Assembly: GCA_003228175.2 (NCBI GenBank)
Contig: QGNQ01000005.1
Span: 41,826-105,825 of the forward strand
DNA length: 64,000 nucleotides
Reading direction: 5' to 3'
Source: Chloroflexota bacterium
GTDB taxonomy: Bacteria > Chloroflexota > Dehalococcoidia > Bin125
Part shown: piece by piece, positions 34,375-42,211 of the stretch
Layout: each line of letters begins with the position of its first letter
Position numbering within the stretch: position 1 is the first letter of the stretch
Made by a program: the position numbers and the translations under genes
The notes under the pieces: model-generated
What the model was told of the DNA's origin: nothing
Databases searched by the model: none
What the model saw: the letters and a program-made list of their open reading frames with translations, nothing else

Positions 34375-35479
34375 AGTGGCCTCGCGCGCGGCGCAGGAGG
34401 AGGAGGAAGAAGGGCCCGCCAACGATGCCGGTGATGACGCCGAGGGGAATCTCGGTGGGGGTCAGGATGGTGCGTGCGGCGAGGTCCGCCAGGACGACGA
34501 AGATCGCGCCGTAGAGCGTGGCCGCCCAGAGCAGGCGGCGATGGTCAGGGCCGATCACGAGTCGGACGGCGTGGGGCGTGACCAAGCCTACGAAGGCGAC
34601 GAGTCCCGCTGCGGCGACGGCCGCGGCCGTCATGAGGGAGGAGGCGGCGATCAGCACGAGCTTGGTGCGTTCGACCGAGACGCCCAAGGCATGCGCGTGC
34701 TCCTCGCCGAGGGACATGGCGTTGAGCGGCTGGGCCAGGGCGCGAGCGACGAGTAGTCCGATCCCCACGAAGGGGCCGAGTAGCAGGAATTGGTCCCAGC
34801 CGACGGTGCCGACGCCGCCCAGCAGCCAGGAGAAGATCGCCCCCAGGCGGAATTGGGAGTCGCTCTGGGTGAGCATCAGGAACGACATTGCGGCGGTGAG
34901 GAAGGCGCCGACGGCGACGCCGGCGAGGAGGAGGGTGGTGACGGCCACGCGCCCGTCGGCGCGGGCGAGGAAGTAGACGAGCAGAACGGTGACGAGGCTG
35001 CCGACGAAGGCCAGGGCGGGGACCCAGGAGAAACCGTAGATGATGAAACCGGCCTGCGGCGCAATGAGGAATCCGATCACGGCCGCGAAGGCGGCGCCGC
35101 TGCTGGCGCCGATGATGAAGGGGTCGACGAGGGGGTTGCGAAAGACGCCCTGGAAGAGCACGCCGGAGGCGCTGAGGGCTGCGCCGACGAGGGCGGCGGA
35201 GACGACGCGCGGCAGACGGATCTCACGCAGGATCGTGGCTTCGGCGTTCGTCCAGGTCTGATCGACCTCGATGAGTGGCAGCGAGTCGATGAGGATGCGG
35301 AGGGTGTCGCCGAAGCTGATCGAGGCGGAGCCGACGGCGGTCGCACCGGCGATCGCGAGGACGAGCAGGAGTGCGCCGGTCCCGTAGAGCAGTACCACGC
35401 TGCGGAGCCCGGGCGCGGCGAAGAGCCGCCGTCCGGCGAGGCGGGGGAGTTGTCGCGGGAGCGGCAGCTGGGTGGTCAT
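34364..35479 (-). CDS. btuC: FecCD/BtuC-family ABC permease
   Basis: A 371-residue permease with about ten membrane helices. FecCD marks are LPRVVSAALVGAALSASGVLFQGVFRNPLVDPFIIGASSG at the conserved coupling region, and LVTPHAVRLVIGPDHRRLL near the C-terminus. It pairs with the downstream ATPase and the upstream binding protein, with short gaps. Together they form a type II importer. Confidence 0.9.
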   Translation of the reverse strand: MTTQLPLPRQLPRLAGRRLFAAPGLRSVVLLYGTGALLLVLAIAGATAVGSASISFGDTLRILIDSLPLIEVDQTWTNAEATILREIRLPRVVSAALVGAALSASGVLFQGVFRNPLVDPFIIGASSGAAFAAVIGFLIAPQAGFIIYGFSWVPALAFVGSLVTVLLVYFLARADGRVAVTTLLLAGVAVGAFLTAAMSFLMLTQSDSQFRLGAIFSWLLGGVGTVGWDQFLLLGPFVGIGLLVARALAQPLNAMSLGEEHAHALGVSVERTKLVLIAASSLMTAAAVAAAGLVAFVGLVTPHAVRLVIGPDHRRLLWAATLYGAIFVVLADLAARTILTPTEIPLGVITGIVGGPFFLLLLRRARGHYVF

Positions 35480-35492
35480 TGCGGGCGTGCGG

Positions 35493-36635
35493 TCACGCGG
35501 CGTCGTCCTGGGCGGTCAACGCGCGGGCATCGGCGATGGCTTCGGCGACCCGTTCGAGCGCGTCGACGAGCCTCGCGCCGACGCTGAAGAGGTCGCCCGG
35601 CAAGGGCGTGACGAGCCCGTCCTGGACGGCGCTGATCTCTCCCCAGCCAATGCGCTGCGCAACCTCCGCGGCGGAGATTGGGTTGAAGGAGAGTTCGTCG
35701 GCCAGCTCCTTCGAGTTGAGGAGCAGGATCAGTTGGGGGTCGGCGTCGATGATGCTTTCCCAGTTGACCTGCGGGAAGCTCCCCTGGGCCGAGGCGAAGA
35801 CGTTGACGCCGCCGGCCAGTTCGATGATCTCCTGGTGCAGCGAGCCGGGGCCGATGCTGAACGGCTGCGTGGGGGTGGATTGGTCGACCTCTAGATAGAC
35901 GCGGATGGGTTCTAGGCTTTGACTCTCCGCGGCGGCGCGTTGCGTGATGGCCAGGAAGCGGTCCTCCAACTCGGCGGCCAAGGCGGCGCCGCGTTGTTCT
36001 TCGCCGAGCATGCGTCCAATCAGACGGAGCTGTTGGAAGACGGCCTGCAAGCTGTCCGGGAAGCCCATCGCGTAGACCGGGAAGTTGAGCTCCCGTGCCT
36101 GTTGCGCGAAGTCTTCCGTGCCGCCGATCGCGATCAGGATCAGATCCGGTTGCAGCTCCGCGACCGCCTCGATGTTGAAGGTGAAGTTGTTGCCCCCCAC
36201 GCTGACTGCGTTGGGTGCGTCGTCGAGCGAGAAGTCGTCCACGCCGACGAGGCGATCGGCAAGGCCGAGGTCGGCGACGAGATCGACGACGGAGGGGAGG
36301 ATCGCGACCACACGCAGAGGCGCGGCCGGGATCGTCAGTTCGAGGCCGGAGTCGTCGGTGAGGGTGAGCGGGAAGTCGGGGAGGGCCTGCTCTTGCTCTT
36401 CCACTTCCTCCTGCACCTCGTTGGAGGGTTGGTCTTCGTCCTCGTCCCCCGATGATCGGTCGTCGGTGGTGGCGGTTGTCTGGGACGCTTCCGCCGCGAC
36501 TGCGGCCGGGGGGTCGTCGTCTGCGCCACAGGCCGCCAGCACGACGGCCAGGGCCAGAACGGCGACGCTGAGTAGCAGCCAGATGTTTCGCTGGTTCCCG
36601 AATGCAGGTTCGATCGTGTATCCGCGCACGCCCAT
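35493..36635 (-). CDS. btuF: Substrate-binding lipoprotein of the cobalamin-type ABC importer
   Basis: A 380-residue extracytoplasmic binding protein. Its signal peptide ends in the lipobox VVLAAC (C36 the lipidated residue). An acidic linker (SSGDEDEDQPSNEVQEEVEE) precedes the BtuF/FepB-like clamp: PLRVVAILPSVVDLVADLGL, LQPDLILIA, LGEEQRGAALAAELEDRF, and VNWESIIDADPQLILLL. ATG 36635 has AAAGGAAC before it. A cobalamin riboswitch sits about 135 bases upstream, which identifies the likely ligand. Confidence 0.88.
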   Translation of the reverse strand: MGVRGYTIEPAFGNQRNIWLLLSVAVLALAVVLAACGADDDPPAAVAAEASQTTATTDDRSSGDEDEDQPSNEVQEEVEEQEQALPDFPLTLTDDSGLELTIPAAPLRVVAILPSVVDLVADLGLADRLVGVDDFSLDDAPNAVSVGGNNFTFNIEAVAELQPDLILIAIGGTEDFAQQARELNFPVYAMGFPDSLQAVFQQLRLIGRMLGEEQRGAALAAELEDRFLAITQRAAAESQSLEPIRVYLEVDQSTPTQPFSIGPGSLHQEIIELAGGVNVFASAQGSFPQVNWESIIDADPQLILLLNSKELADELSFNPISAAEVAQRIGWGEISAVQDGLVTPLPGDLFSVGARLVDALERVAEAIADARALTAQDDAA

Positions 36636-36769
36636 GTTCCTTTCCGGGCCCTGCGGGGGTCCGGACGGTGGGCGATTCGCGGGGCCGGTGAGTCGCACAA
36701 AAACGACCCAGCCGGCGCGGCGGGGTCGCACAGCGCCAAGCCCTTCCACGAAGGCCTGAAGGCGATGGG

Positions 36770-36905
36770 ACGACAGAGGTACTCGGGCTTCCGGACCGGC
36801 CAGGCCGGTCAGGTTACCGTTGCGGGACAGCGCCGGAATTGCACCGGCTTCCCCCGTGGCATCCCCACTGGTTTCGCGGCCCAGCCTGTCAGTGGGACGG
36901 GTGCG
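36770..36905 (-). ncRNA. Cobalamin riboswitch upstream of btuFCD
   Basis: On the minus strand the conserved core reads GAAGCCGGTGCAATTCCGGC, then GCTGTCCCGCAACGGTAA (the B12-box region), then GGAAGCCCGAGTACCT. It is preceded by a P2/P3-like segment around GATGCCACGGGG. This order and these words are the standard cobalamin aptamer. It ends about 135 bases before btuF; the region between would hold the expression platform. Its position explains how the importer is regulated. Confidence 0.93.
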
Positions 36906-36947
36906 CGGTCAAGCGCCGCATGGAGAGGCCGGCCTGGGCAGCAGGGA

Positions 36948-37166
36948 TTAGTCCGCGGTTCGGGCACGACGCCGGAGCTGCTCGACGATGCGGACGCCTT
37001 CTCGCACCTGCTCACGAATCGTCTCGGAGGCTTGGGCAGGAGCGACGGCGTCGCGATCGAGCAGGTCCGCGGTCAGTTGGACGACGCTGAGGACGTTATT
37101 CAGTTCATGCATCGTGAGGGCGACGTCGTCGCGGAAGTCGTTGCGATCGGTCGGGAGATTGGCCAC
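36948..37166 (-). CDS. 72-residue DHp-like helical protein with an H-box, no ATPase domain
   Basis: GTG start with AGGAGG before it and a TACCGT box further up. The protein is a predicted two-helix hairpin: ALTMHELNNVLSVVQLTADLL followed by TIREQVREGVRIVEQLRRRA. HELNNVLSV resembles the H-box of kinases that carry AHDFNNLLTVI, but no catalytic ATPase follows. It may be a stand-alone phosphotransfer or kinase-binding peptide, or a remnant. It lies between the riboswitch and arginase. Confidence 0.6.
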   Translation of the reverse strand: MANLPTDRNDFRDDVALTMHELNNVLSVVQLTADLLDRDAVAPAQASETIREQVREGVRIVEQLRRRARTAD

Positions 37167-37192
37167 GCGGTCCTCCTGGCGCCACGGTACCG

Positions 37193-38113
37193 TCAGAGGA
37201 TGCGATGCCCAAGCGCGGAGAGGGCGAGCTGCGCGCCGAGCTCCGCCGTGGCGTTGGCGCGATCCAGGGCGGGGTTCGTCTCCACGAGGTCCATGCCGAT
37301 CAGGGCGCCGCTGTCGTGCACCATCTCCATCAACAGGTGCGCCTCGCGGTAGGTGAGCCCGCCTGGGACGGGCGTGCCGACGCCGGGCGCGATGCTGGGG
37401 TCGAGGGCATCCATATCGAGGCTGATGTGCAGGCCGGCCGCACCGCTGGCCAGGGCTCCGGCGGTGGCGACTTCGATGGCGCGCTGCACAGAGGGGCCGA
37501 TGCCGTCTCGGTCGATGTGGGACATGGTGATGGCGGTGACGCCGGAGTCGCGCACGATGCCCTTTTCGCGCTCGTCCAGGTCGCGGATGCCGAAGAGGAC
37601 GGTGTTCGTCGGGCGCAGGGATGGCGCGTTGCCGCCGATCCGGGTGAGCAGATCGGGTCCCCTCCCGAGCAGCGCCGCGAGGGGCATGCCGTGGACGTTG
37701 CCGGAGGGGGACGACTCGGGGGTGTTCATGTCGGCGTGGGCGTCGACCCAGATGCAGCCGATGGGGCCGATCGCTGCGCGGGCTGCGGCGATGCCGCTGA
37801 TCGAGCCTATGGCGGCGCTGTGGTCACCGCCGAGCGTCAAGGGGACTGCGCCTGAGGCGACTGCCTGCTGGGTGCGTTGGGCGAGCTGCTCGCAGACGGT
37901 CGTGATGGGGTCTGCGTAGCGCATTGATGTGTCGCCGAGTTCGGCGGCTTCCGGGATCGGCACGGGCACGTTACCGAGGTCTGTGACCTTGTGGCCCAGG
38001 TCCGTCAGTCGGCGGGCGATCCCGGTCAGACGCAAGGCGCTGGGCCCCATGTCGGGACCGCGCCGGCCGGCGCCGAGATCGAGGGGGACGCCGATGAGGT
38101 GGACTTCCGCCAT
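37193..38113 (-). CDS. rocF: Arginase-family ureohydrolase
   Basis: A 306-residue Mn-dependent ureohydrolase. It has GGDHSAAIGSI, WVDAHADMNTPESSPSGNVHGMP and SLDMDALDPSIAPGVGTPVPGG, which supply all metal ligands. The SPSGNVHG loop and overall length favour arginase (arginine to ornithine and urea) over agmatinase. A TACCGT box lies six bases before the ATG, so the transcript may be leaderless. No urease or ornithine-pathway gene is adjacent. Confidence 0.92.
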   Translation of the reverse strand: MAEVHLIGVPLDLGAGRRGPDMGPSALRLTGIARRLTDLGHKVTDLGNVPVPIPEAAELGDTSMRYADPITTVCEQLAQRTQQAVASGAVPLTLGGDHSAAIGSISGIAAARAAIGPIGCIWVDAHADMNTPESSPSGNVHGMPLAALLGRGPDLLTRIGGNAPSLRPTNTVLFGIRDLDEREKGIVRDSGVTAITMSHIDRDGIGPSVQRAIEVATAGALASGAAGLHISLDMDALDPSIAPGVGTPVPGGLTYREAHLLMEMVHDSGALIGMDLVETNPALDRANATAELGAQLALSALGHRIL

Positions 38114-38229
38114 GCCCGAACGGTAGCAATCCCGCGTCGTGGATGCTGGCCGTCACCACCCCGCCGCCCCACTACCTCGCCGCCGGGCGATGCTGGACAC
38201 GCGGTTGCGTGGGGTGGAGCATCTGCGTG

Positions 38230-38643
38230 ATGACGAAGGCCGCGCCGGCACACGAGGGGAGGGAGCGCTTCGCGATCGATCGCGGGATTCTGCCGGTGCG
38301 GTTCTTGCTGGGGACGTTCGGCGCGACATCCCGCAATTCGTACGTGGACGTGGGTCCAGAGACGATGACGGTGCGGATGGGGCTCTTCCATTGGACGTTC
38401 CCGCGAGATGCCGTTGGGCCAGCGGCGTCGCGGTCATGGTCGATTCTGCGGGGGCTGGGCTGGCGGTCAGACTTCCGGGGGACGATTGGTTTGGTGGGCC
38501 GCCCGACCGGGGTGGTGGAGATTCCCGTGCCCGCGTTCCGCAGTTGGCTCACACTGCGACTCGATCGCACGAGGATGATCGCGGTCAGCATGCGCGATCC
38601 AGCGGGACTGATCGCCGCGCTCGCGCCGCGACAGACGGATTAA
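38230..38643 (+). CDS. Hypothetical protein, possible PH-like domain
   Basis: A 137-residue soluble protein. The N-terminal part reads ERFAIDRGILPVRFLLGTFG. Alternating strands follow (NSYVDVGPETMTVRMGLFHW, GTIGLVGRPTGVVEIPV) and then a basic LRLDRTRMIAVSMRDP with a helical end, as in bacterial PH-like domains. I cannot name a function. The ATG at 38230 begins the conserved-looking part. Its stop overlaps the convergent PPOX stop by four bases (TTAA). Confidence 0.6.
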   Translation: MTKAAPAHEGRERFAIDRGILPVRFLLGTFGATSRNSYVDVGPETMTVRMGLFHWTFPRDAVGPAASRSWSILRGLGWRSDFRGTIGLVGRPTGVVEIPVPAFRSWLTLRLDRTRMIAVSMRDPAGLIAALAPRQTD

Positions 38644-39077
38644 GGTGGGGCGGCGTTTGCGCGCCAGTCGGTCACCTGGTCCACCTGCAGCCGGATGACG
38701 GGTCGATCGTGCAGGGCCATGGCGGCGTATTGGGGATAGCGGGCGCGCAGCGCGACGATTGCGGCCGCGTGCTCCGCGCCGGGATCCAGTACGGACGCCG
38801 CGCCGCGTAGCATGGTCCAGCGCAGCCGCGACCAGTCCTCGTCGTACACGTCGATGAGGAGGGCCGCGCGCGGATTCTCGGCGATGTTGCGCAGCCGCCG
38901 CAGCCGCAGCGTTCGCTTTGGCTTTTCGTCGATGACGATGTAGACGGCGTCGTGGAGTCTGGCGAAGACGACCGGCACGACGTGCGGCGCGCCGTCGGCG
39001 CCGGTGGTCGCGAGTCGGGCGACGCGTTGGCCATCGATGAAGGCACGTGTCTGCGGGTCGATTCGGGAGTCGCTCAT
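38640..39077 (-). CDS. PPOX-class protein, TIGR03668-like F420-dependent oxidoreductase
   Basis: A 145-residue split-barrel protein: [60 protein letters not shown], and [14 protein letters not shown]. The KPK.T..LRRL.NI..NPRA pattern is that of TIGR03668 F420-type PPOX proteins. It supports F420 use by this organism together with the LLM enzymes. The physiological substrate is unknown. Confidence 0.85.
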   Translation of the reverse strand: MSDSRIDPQTRAFIDGQRVARLATTGADGAPHVVPVVFARLHDAVYIVIDEKPKRTLRLRRLRNIAENPRAALLIDVYDEDWSRLRWTMLRGAASVLDPGAEHAAAIVALRARYPQYAAMALHDRPVIRLQVDQVTDWRANAAPP

Positions 39078-39142
39078 GGAGTGAGTATCGCGGCTATCAT
39101 CCGCGAGCGCCGCCCCGACGCGTCCGCCTGAACGGAGTCCCC

Positions 39143-39436
39143 ATGGCCCGCCCTGAGAAGCTCGATGACGCCAGCGTTGCAGAGCGCCTGGCGATGCTGC
39201 CCGGCTGGACGGTGGCGGAGGGCAAGTTGCGCCGCGCCTTTCAGTTCGATGACTTTGTGCAGGCGTTCGCTTTCATGACCGCGTCCGCGTTGCGGGCGGA
39301 GAAGTTGGACCACCATCCGGAATGGTTCAACGTCTACAACCGCGTGGTGGTGGAGCTGACGACGCACGACGCCGGCGGAATCTCGGAGATGGATTTCGTG
39401 CTGGCGAGCGCGATGAACGCGATCGCGGAGGAGTAG
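39143..39436 (+). CDS. phhB: Pterin-4a-carbinolamine dehydratase
   Basis: A 97-residue protein of the PCD/DCoH family: [27 protein letters not shown], then [33 protein letters not shown]. The HH..W motif and the H of TTHDAGG are catalytic. It dehydrates 4a-hydroxytetrahydropterin, which is usually made by an aromatic amino-acid hydroxylase; none is seen here. ATG 39143 follows GGAG; TATCAT at 39095-39100 is a possible -10. Confidence 0.93.
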   Translation: MARPEKLDDASVAERLAMLPGWTVAEGKLRRAFQFDDFVQAFAFMTASALRAEKLDHHPEWFNVYNRVVVELTTHDAGGISEMDFVLASAMNAIAEE

Positions 39437-39555
39437 CGGCTGAGGATTCCGCCTTTGCCGTCGCGATCCGGATAGCGAGGGTCGCGACGGCGGGCGATGC
39501 TTCGCGGGACCTGGTTGGCGACTGCAGCCAGGGAAACGCGAGGGGAGAACGCCGC

Positions 39556-40662
39556 ATGACCAGGACCAGCCCAGCGCCCGCGCCGGTGCCGATGGATCCC
39601 GGCGGCGTCGGCGAGGCAAGCGTGGAAGAGTGCTGGCAGGCCGTGTTGGAACGCAATCCGTTCGCGGATGGGACGTTCGTCTACGCCGTGCGATCGACGG
39701 GGATCTATTGCCGGCCCAGTTGCCCGAGCCGACGCCCGCGCCGGTCCGTCGTAGAGTTTTACGCGACACCAGCGGGGGCCGGTGCGGCGGGGTTCCGGGC
39801 TTGCCGGCGCTGCCGGCCGGAGTTGCGGATCTCCGAGCCGATCGCGCGGGTGCGGCTGGTTTGCCGTCGGATGGAGATGGACCCGGAGCGGGCGCTGCGG
39901 TTGGTCGACTTGGCGGAGGCGGCGGGCTGTAGCGCGCGGGCGCTGCAGCGCACGTTCAGGCAGTTGCTGGGTGTCACGCCCGCCGAGTACGCGGCGGCGC
40001 TTCGCAGCGCGCATTTCAAGGCGCTGCTTCGCGATGGCGCGACGGTGACGGATGCGACGTATGCTGCGGGGTTCGGGTCGAGTAGCCGGCTCTCTGAGCG
40101 TGCCGATGAGCGGCTGGGGATGACGCCGGGGGTGTATCGGCGGGGCGGGGCCGGCCAAGCACTGCGGTACACGCAGGGTGCCGGTTTCCTCTTGGCGGCG
40201 ACCGATCGTGGCTTTTGCGCGCTGTACCTGGGAGCGGATGGGGGCCGGATGTTGGAGGCGCTGGCGGCCGAGTACCCGGCGGCCACGATCGCTCAGGACG
40301 ATGCGGGGCTCCACTCCTGGCGTGAGATGGTGCGGCGGCACTTGGAGGGCGAGAGCGTGCTGCTGGAGTTGCCGCTGGACATCATCGCGACGGCGTTTCA
40401 GATCCGCGTGTGGCGCGCGTTACGGCAGATTCCGCCCGGGGAGACGCGCAGCTACGGCGAGATCGCGAAGGCGATCGGCGCCCCCAGGTCGGCGCGGGCG
40501 GTTGGCGTGGCCTGTGGGCGGAATCCCGTGTCGGTGGTGGTGCCGTGTCACCGGGCCGTGGGGGCGAACGGCGCGTTGACGGGCTACCGTTGGGGGATCG
40601 AGGGGAAGCGACGACTCTTGGAGCTGGAGAGCGGCCGGGCGGTGGGGCCGGCGGAGGACTAG
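39556..40662 (+). CDS. ada: Bifunctional Ada: DNA methyl-phosphotriester and O6-methylguanine repair plus AraC-type regulator
   Basis: A 368-residue three-part protein. The N-terminal zinc domain has Cys52, Cys56, Cys83 and Cys86 (YCRPSC and CRRC). An AraC-type helix-turn-helix follows (VDLAEAAGCSARALQRTFRQ). The C-terminal methyltransferase has IPPGETRSYGEIA and the acceptor Cys331 in VVPCHRAVG. It transfers methyl groups from DNA to itself and in known systems then activates repair genes. GAGGGGAG precedes the ATG. The last nine bases of the gene form part of a 44-bp repeat shared with 42168-42211. Confidence 0.93.
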   Translation: MTRTSPAPAPVPMDPGGVGEASVEECWQAVLERNPFADGTFVYAVRSTGIYCRPSCPSRRPRRSVVEFYATPAGAGAAGFRACRRCRPELRISEPIARVRLVCRRMEMDPERALRLVDLAEAAGCSARALQRTFRQLLGVTPAEYAAALRSAHFKALLRDGATVTDATYAAGFGSSSRLSERADERLGMTPGVYRRGGAGQALRYTQGAGFLLAATDRGFCALYLGADGGRMLEALAAEYPAATIAQDDAGLHSWREMVRRHLEGESVLLELPLDIIATAFQIRVWRALRQIPPGETRSYGEIAKAIGAPRSARAVGVACGRNPVSVVVPCHRAVGANGALTGYRWGIEGKRRLLELESGRAVGPAED

Positions 40663-40697
40663 ATGATCGCGCGGAGTTGATCCCGGGTGACGTTGGC
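40654..40697. repeat. 44-bp direct repeat, copy 1 (duplicated 3' end of the ammonia-lyase gene)
   Basis: It matches 42168-42211 at 41 of 44 bases. Read on the minus strand it encodes NVTRDQLRAII and a stop, corresponding to NITRDQLRAII at the end of the ammonia-lyase gene. Homology stops after this stretch. Confidence 0.85.
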
Positions 40698-40840
40698 GTG
40701 GGCGAAGTCCGGTGGGGCGGCCGTTGTCGTCAGCGGCGCGGCGATGCGCCGCCAAGTAGAGGGAGCCGGTGCCAGCGCCGGGTCCCGATGGAGCGCTGCT
40801 ATCATGGCGCCGGTCCACAGACCCCCTTTTGGAGGGCACG

Positions 40841-41551
40841 ATGCGTCGCTTCTTCGCGCTGCTGATCGTGGTTCTGCTCGTGGCCCTGGTGGCCGCGGGC
40901 TGGAGTGGCGACGATGACGACGGAGCGGACGCGCCGGTCGCGGCCGCTCCGCAGGAGCAAGCCGCTGGGCAGTCGGAAGGCGACGCCGATGCCGACGGTG
41001 ACGCAGACGCCGACGCCGATGCCGATGCCGCCAGCAGCGCGGAGGACGGTGCCGCTTCAGGCGGAGGTGCGGCAAGCGCTGCCGACGATGGTGTGGACAT
41101 CGTCAACGATTGCCTCAACGGAACCTGGCTCCTGGACAACGAGACGTTCGCGTTCAATTTCGAGCTGGCGAGCGTGGCAAACGGGGACGAATTCAACGTG
41201 GCCATTGGGGTGATCGGTGGTGAGTACGTCGCGATCATCGACAACACCAACCTGCGGGTGGAATGGCGGAGCTTCAACATTCCGGGCCAGTTCACGACAG
41301 CGGACGGCAACTTTCCGATGGACATCACCGTCGACGGATTTCAGGAATACACGCTGACCGGCGTGACGTTGGAGACCCTGACGGCGGCGCTCGAGATCGA
41401 CGCCACGTCGATCTCGGGGACGGTGGCGGGGATCGCGATTCCGCAGGGCCAAGCGAGCATTCCGGCACTTGCGACGGACGGCTTCACGTGCCAGGACAAC
41501 GAGCTGACGGTGTCCAATCAGTTTGGGATCTACATCTTCGCGCGGGAATAA
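40841..41551 (+). CDS. Exported protein with acidic linker; lipobox Cys replaced by Trp
   Basis: A 236-residue protein with GGAGGG before the ATG and a TATCAT box at 40800-40805. The N-terminus RRFFALLIVVLLVALVAAG is a lipoprotein-like signal, but residue 21, where the lipidated Cys should be, is Trp (TGG), followed by SGDDDD. A low-complexity Asp-Ala linker (hexanucleotide-type repeats near 40980-41035) leads to a beta-rich domain with two Cys (VNDCLNGTWLLDNETF and TCQDNELTVSNQF). This resembles META-like or lipocalin-like surface proteins. It is followed after 34 bases by a true lipoprotein gene. Confidence 0.7.
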   Translation: MRRFFALLIVVLLVALVAAGWSGDDDDGADAPVAAAPQEQAAGQSEGDADADGDADADADADAASSAEDGAASGGGAASAADDGVDIVNDCLNGTWLLDNETFAFNFELASVANGDEFNVAIGVIGGEYVAIIDNTNLRVEWRSFNIPGQFTTADGNFPMDITVDGFQEYTLTGVTLETLTAALEIDATSISGTVAGIAIPQGQASIPALATDGFTCQDNELTVSNQFGIYIFARE

Positions 41552-41585
41552 TCTGCCAAATCTCGTTGAGTGAGAAGGGGAAGTC

Positions 41586-42134
41586 ATGCTGAGGCTGTTT
41601 GGAATCATGCTGTTGGGGATCATGGTGATTGGGGCCGCGTGCGGCGGTGGCGACGACAATGACGACGACGGTGATTCCACTTCTACGTCGCCGGCTGCGG
41701 CGGCGCCCGCAAGCGACGATTCGGATGCGGACGACGATGGGAACGAGGGGTCGGGGAACTCGGGCGGGAGTGGCGGCGGTGTGGGGACGAACCTGCTGGA
41801 TTCCGACTGTCGCTTCGTGATTGATGGCGGGATCGATGCGTCGAACTTGATCGGCGCGGGTGGGACGGGGAGCTTCCAGGATATCGCCCGAACGTGGCAG
41901 GAGATCGCGGATCGGGCGCCCGGCGACATCAAGGCTGCGATGCAGGTGATGGCGGGGGCGCTACAAGATCTGGCGGACGATCTCGATGGCATTGATCTGA
42001 CGAACGCCGCGACCTTGCAGGATCCGGCGGTGCAAGTGCGGCTGGCCAACGCAGGCGAGTCGCTCGACTCGGACGCGTTCAACACCGCCCAGGACGAGGT
42101 TGAGGTGTGGTTCGACGAGAACTGCGGCGGGTAG
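41586..42134 (+). CDS. Small lipoprotein of unknown function
   Basis: A 182-residue lipoprotein. Its signal peptide ends in the lipobox VIGAAC (C19), followed by a Gly/Asp/Ser-rich linker and a helical domain (FQDIARTWQEIADRAPGDIK, MQVMAGALQDLADDLDGIDL). Two further Cys (DSDCRFV and DENCGG at the end) could form a disulfide. GAGAAGGGG lies before the ATG. It is paired with the preceding exported protein, and both lie between the 44-bp direct repeats. Confidence 0.75.
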   Translation: MLRLFGIMLLGIMVIGAACGGGDDNDDDGDSTSTSPAAAAPASDDSDADDDGNEGSGNSGGSGGGVGTNLLDSDCRFVIDGGIDASNLIGAGGTGSFQDIARTWQEIADRAPGDIKAAMQVMAGALQDLADDLDGIDLTNAATLQDPAVQVRLANAGESLDSDAFNTAQDEVEVWFDENCGG

Positions 42135-42167
42135 AACGTTCGGGCGGTAAGGGCGGTCCCGCGGGCC

Positions 42168-42211
42168 GAGGACTAGATGATGGCGCGGAGCTGATCCCGG
42201 GTGATGTTGGC
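42168..42211. repeat. 44-bp direct repeat, copy 2 (native 3' end of the ammonia-lyase gene)
   Basis: This copy contains the real C-terminus and stop of the minus-strand ammonia-lyase gene. Together with copy 1 it brackets a 1.5-kb segment carrying the two exported-protein genes. Confidence 0.85.

Noticed and set aside
40901..40903. Could the lipobox Trp codon be a second recoding event?
   Set aside because: The codon is TGG, a normal sense codon; there is no recoding signal, so it is only a substitution.
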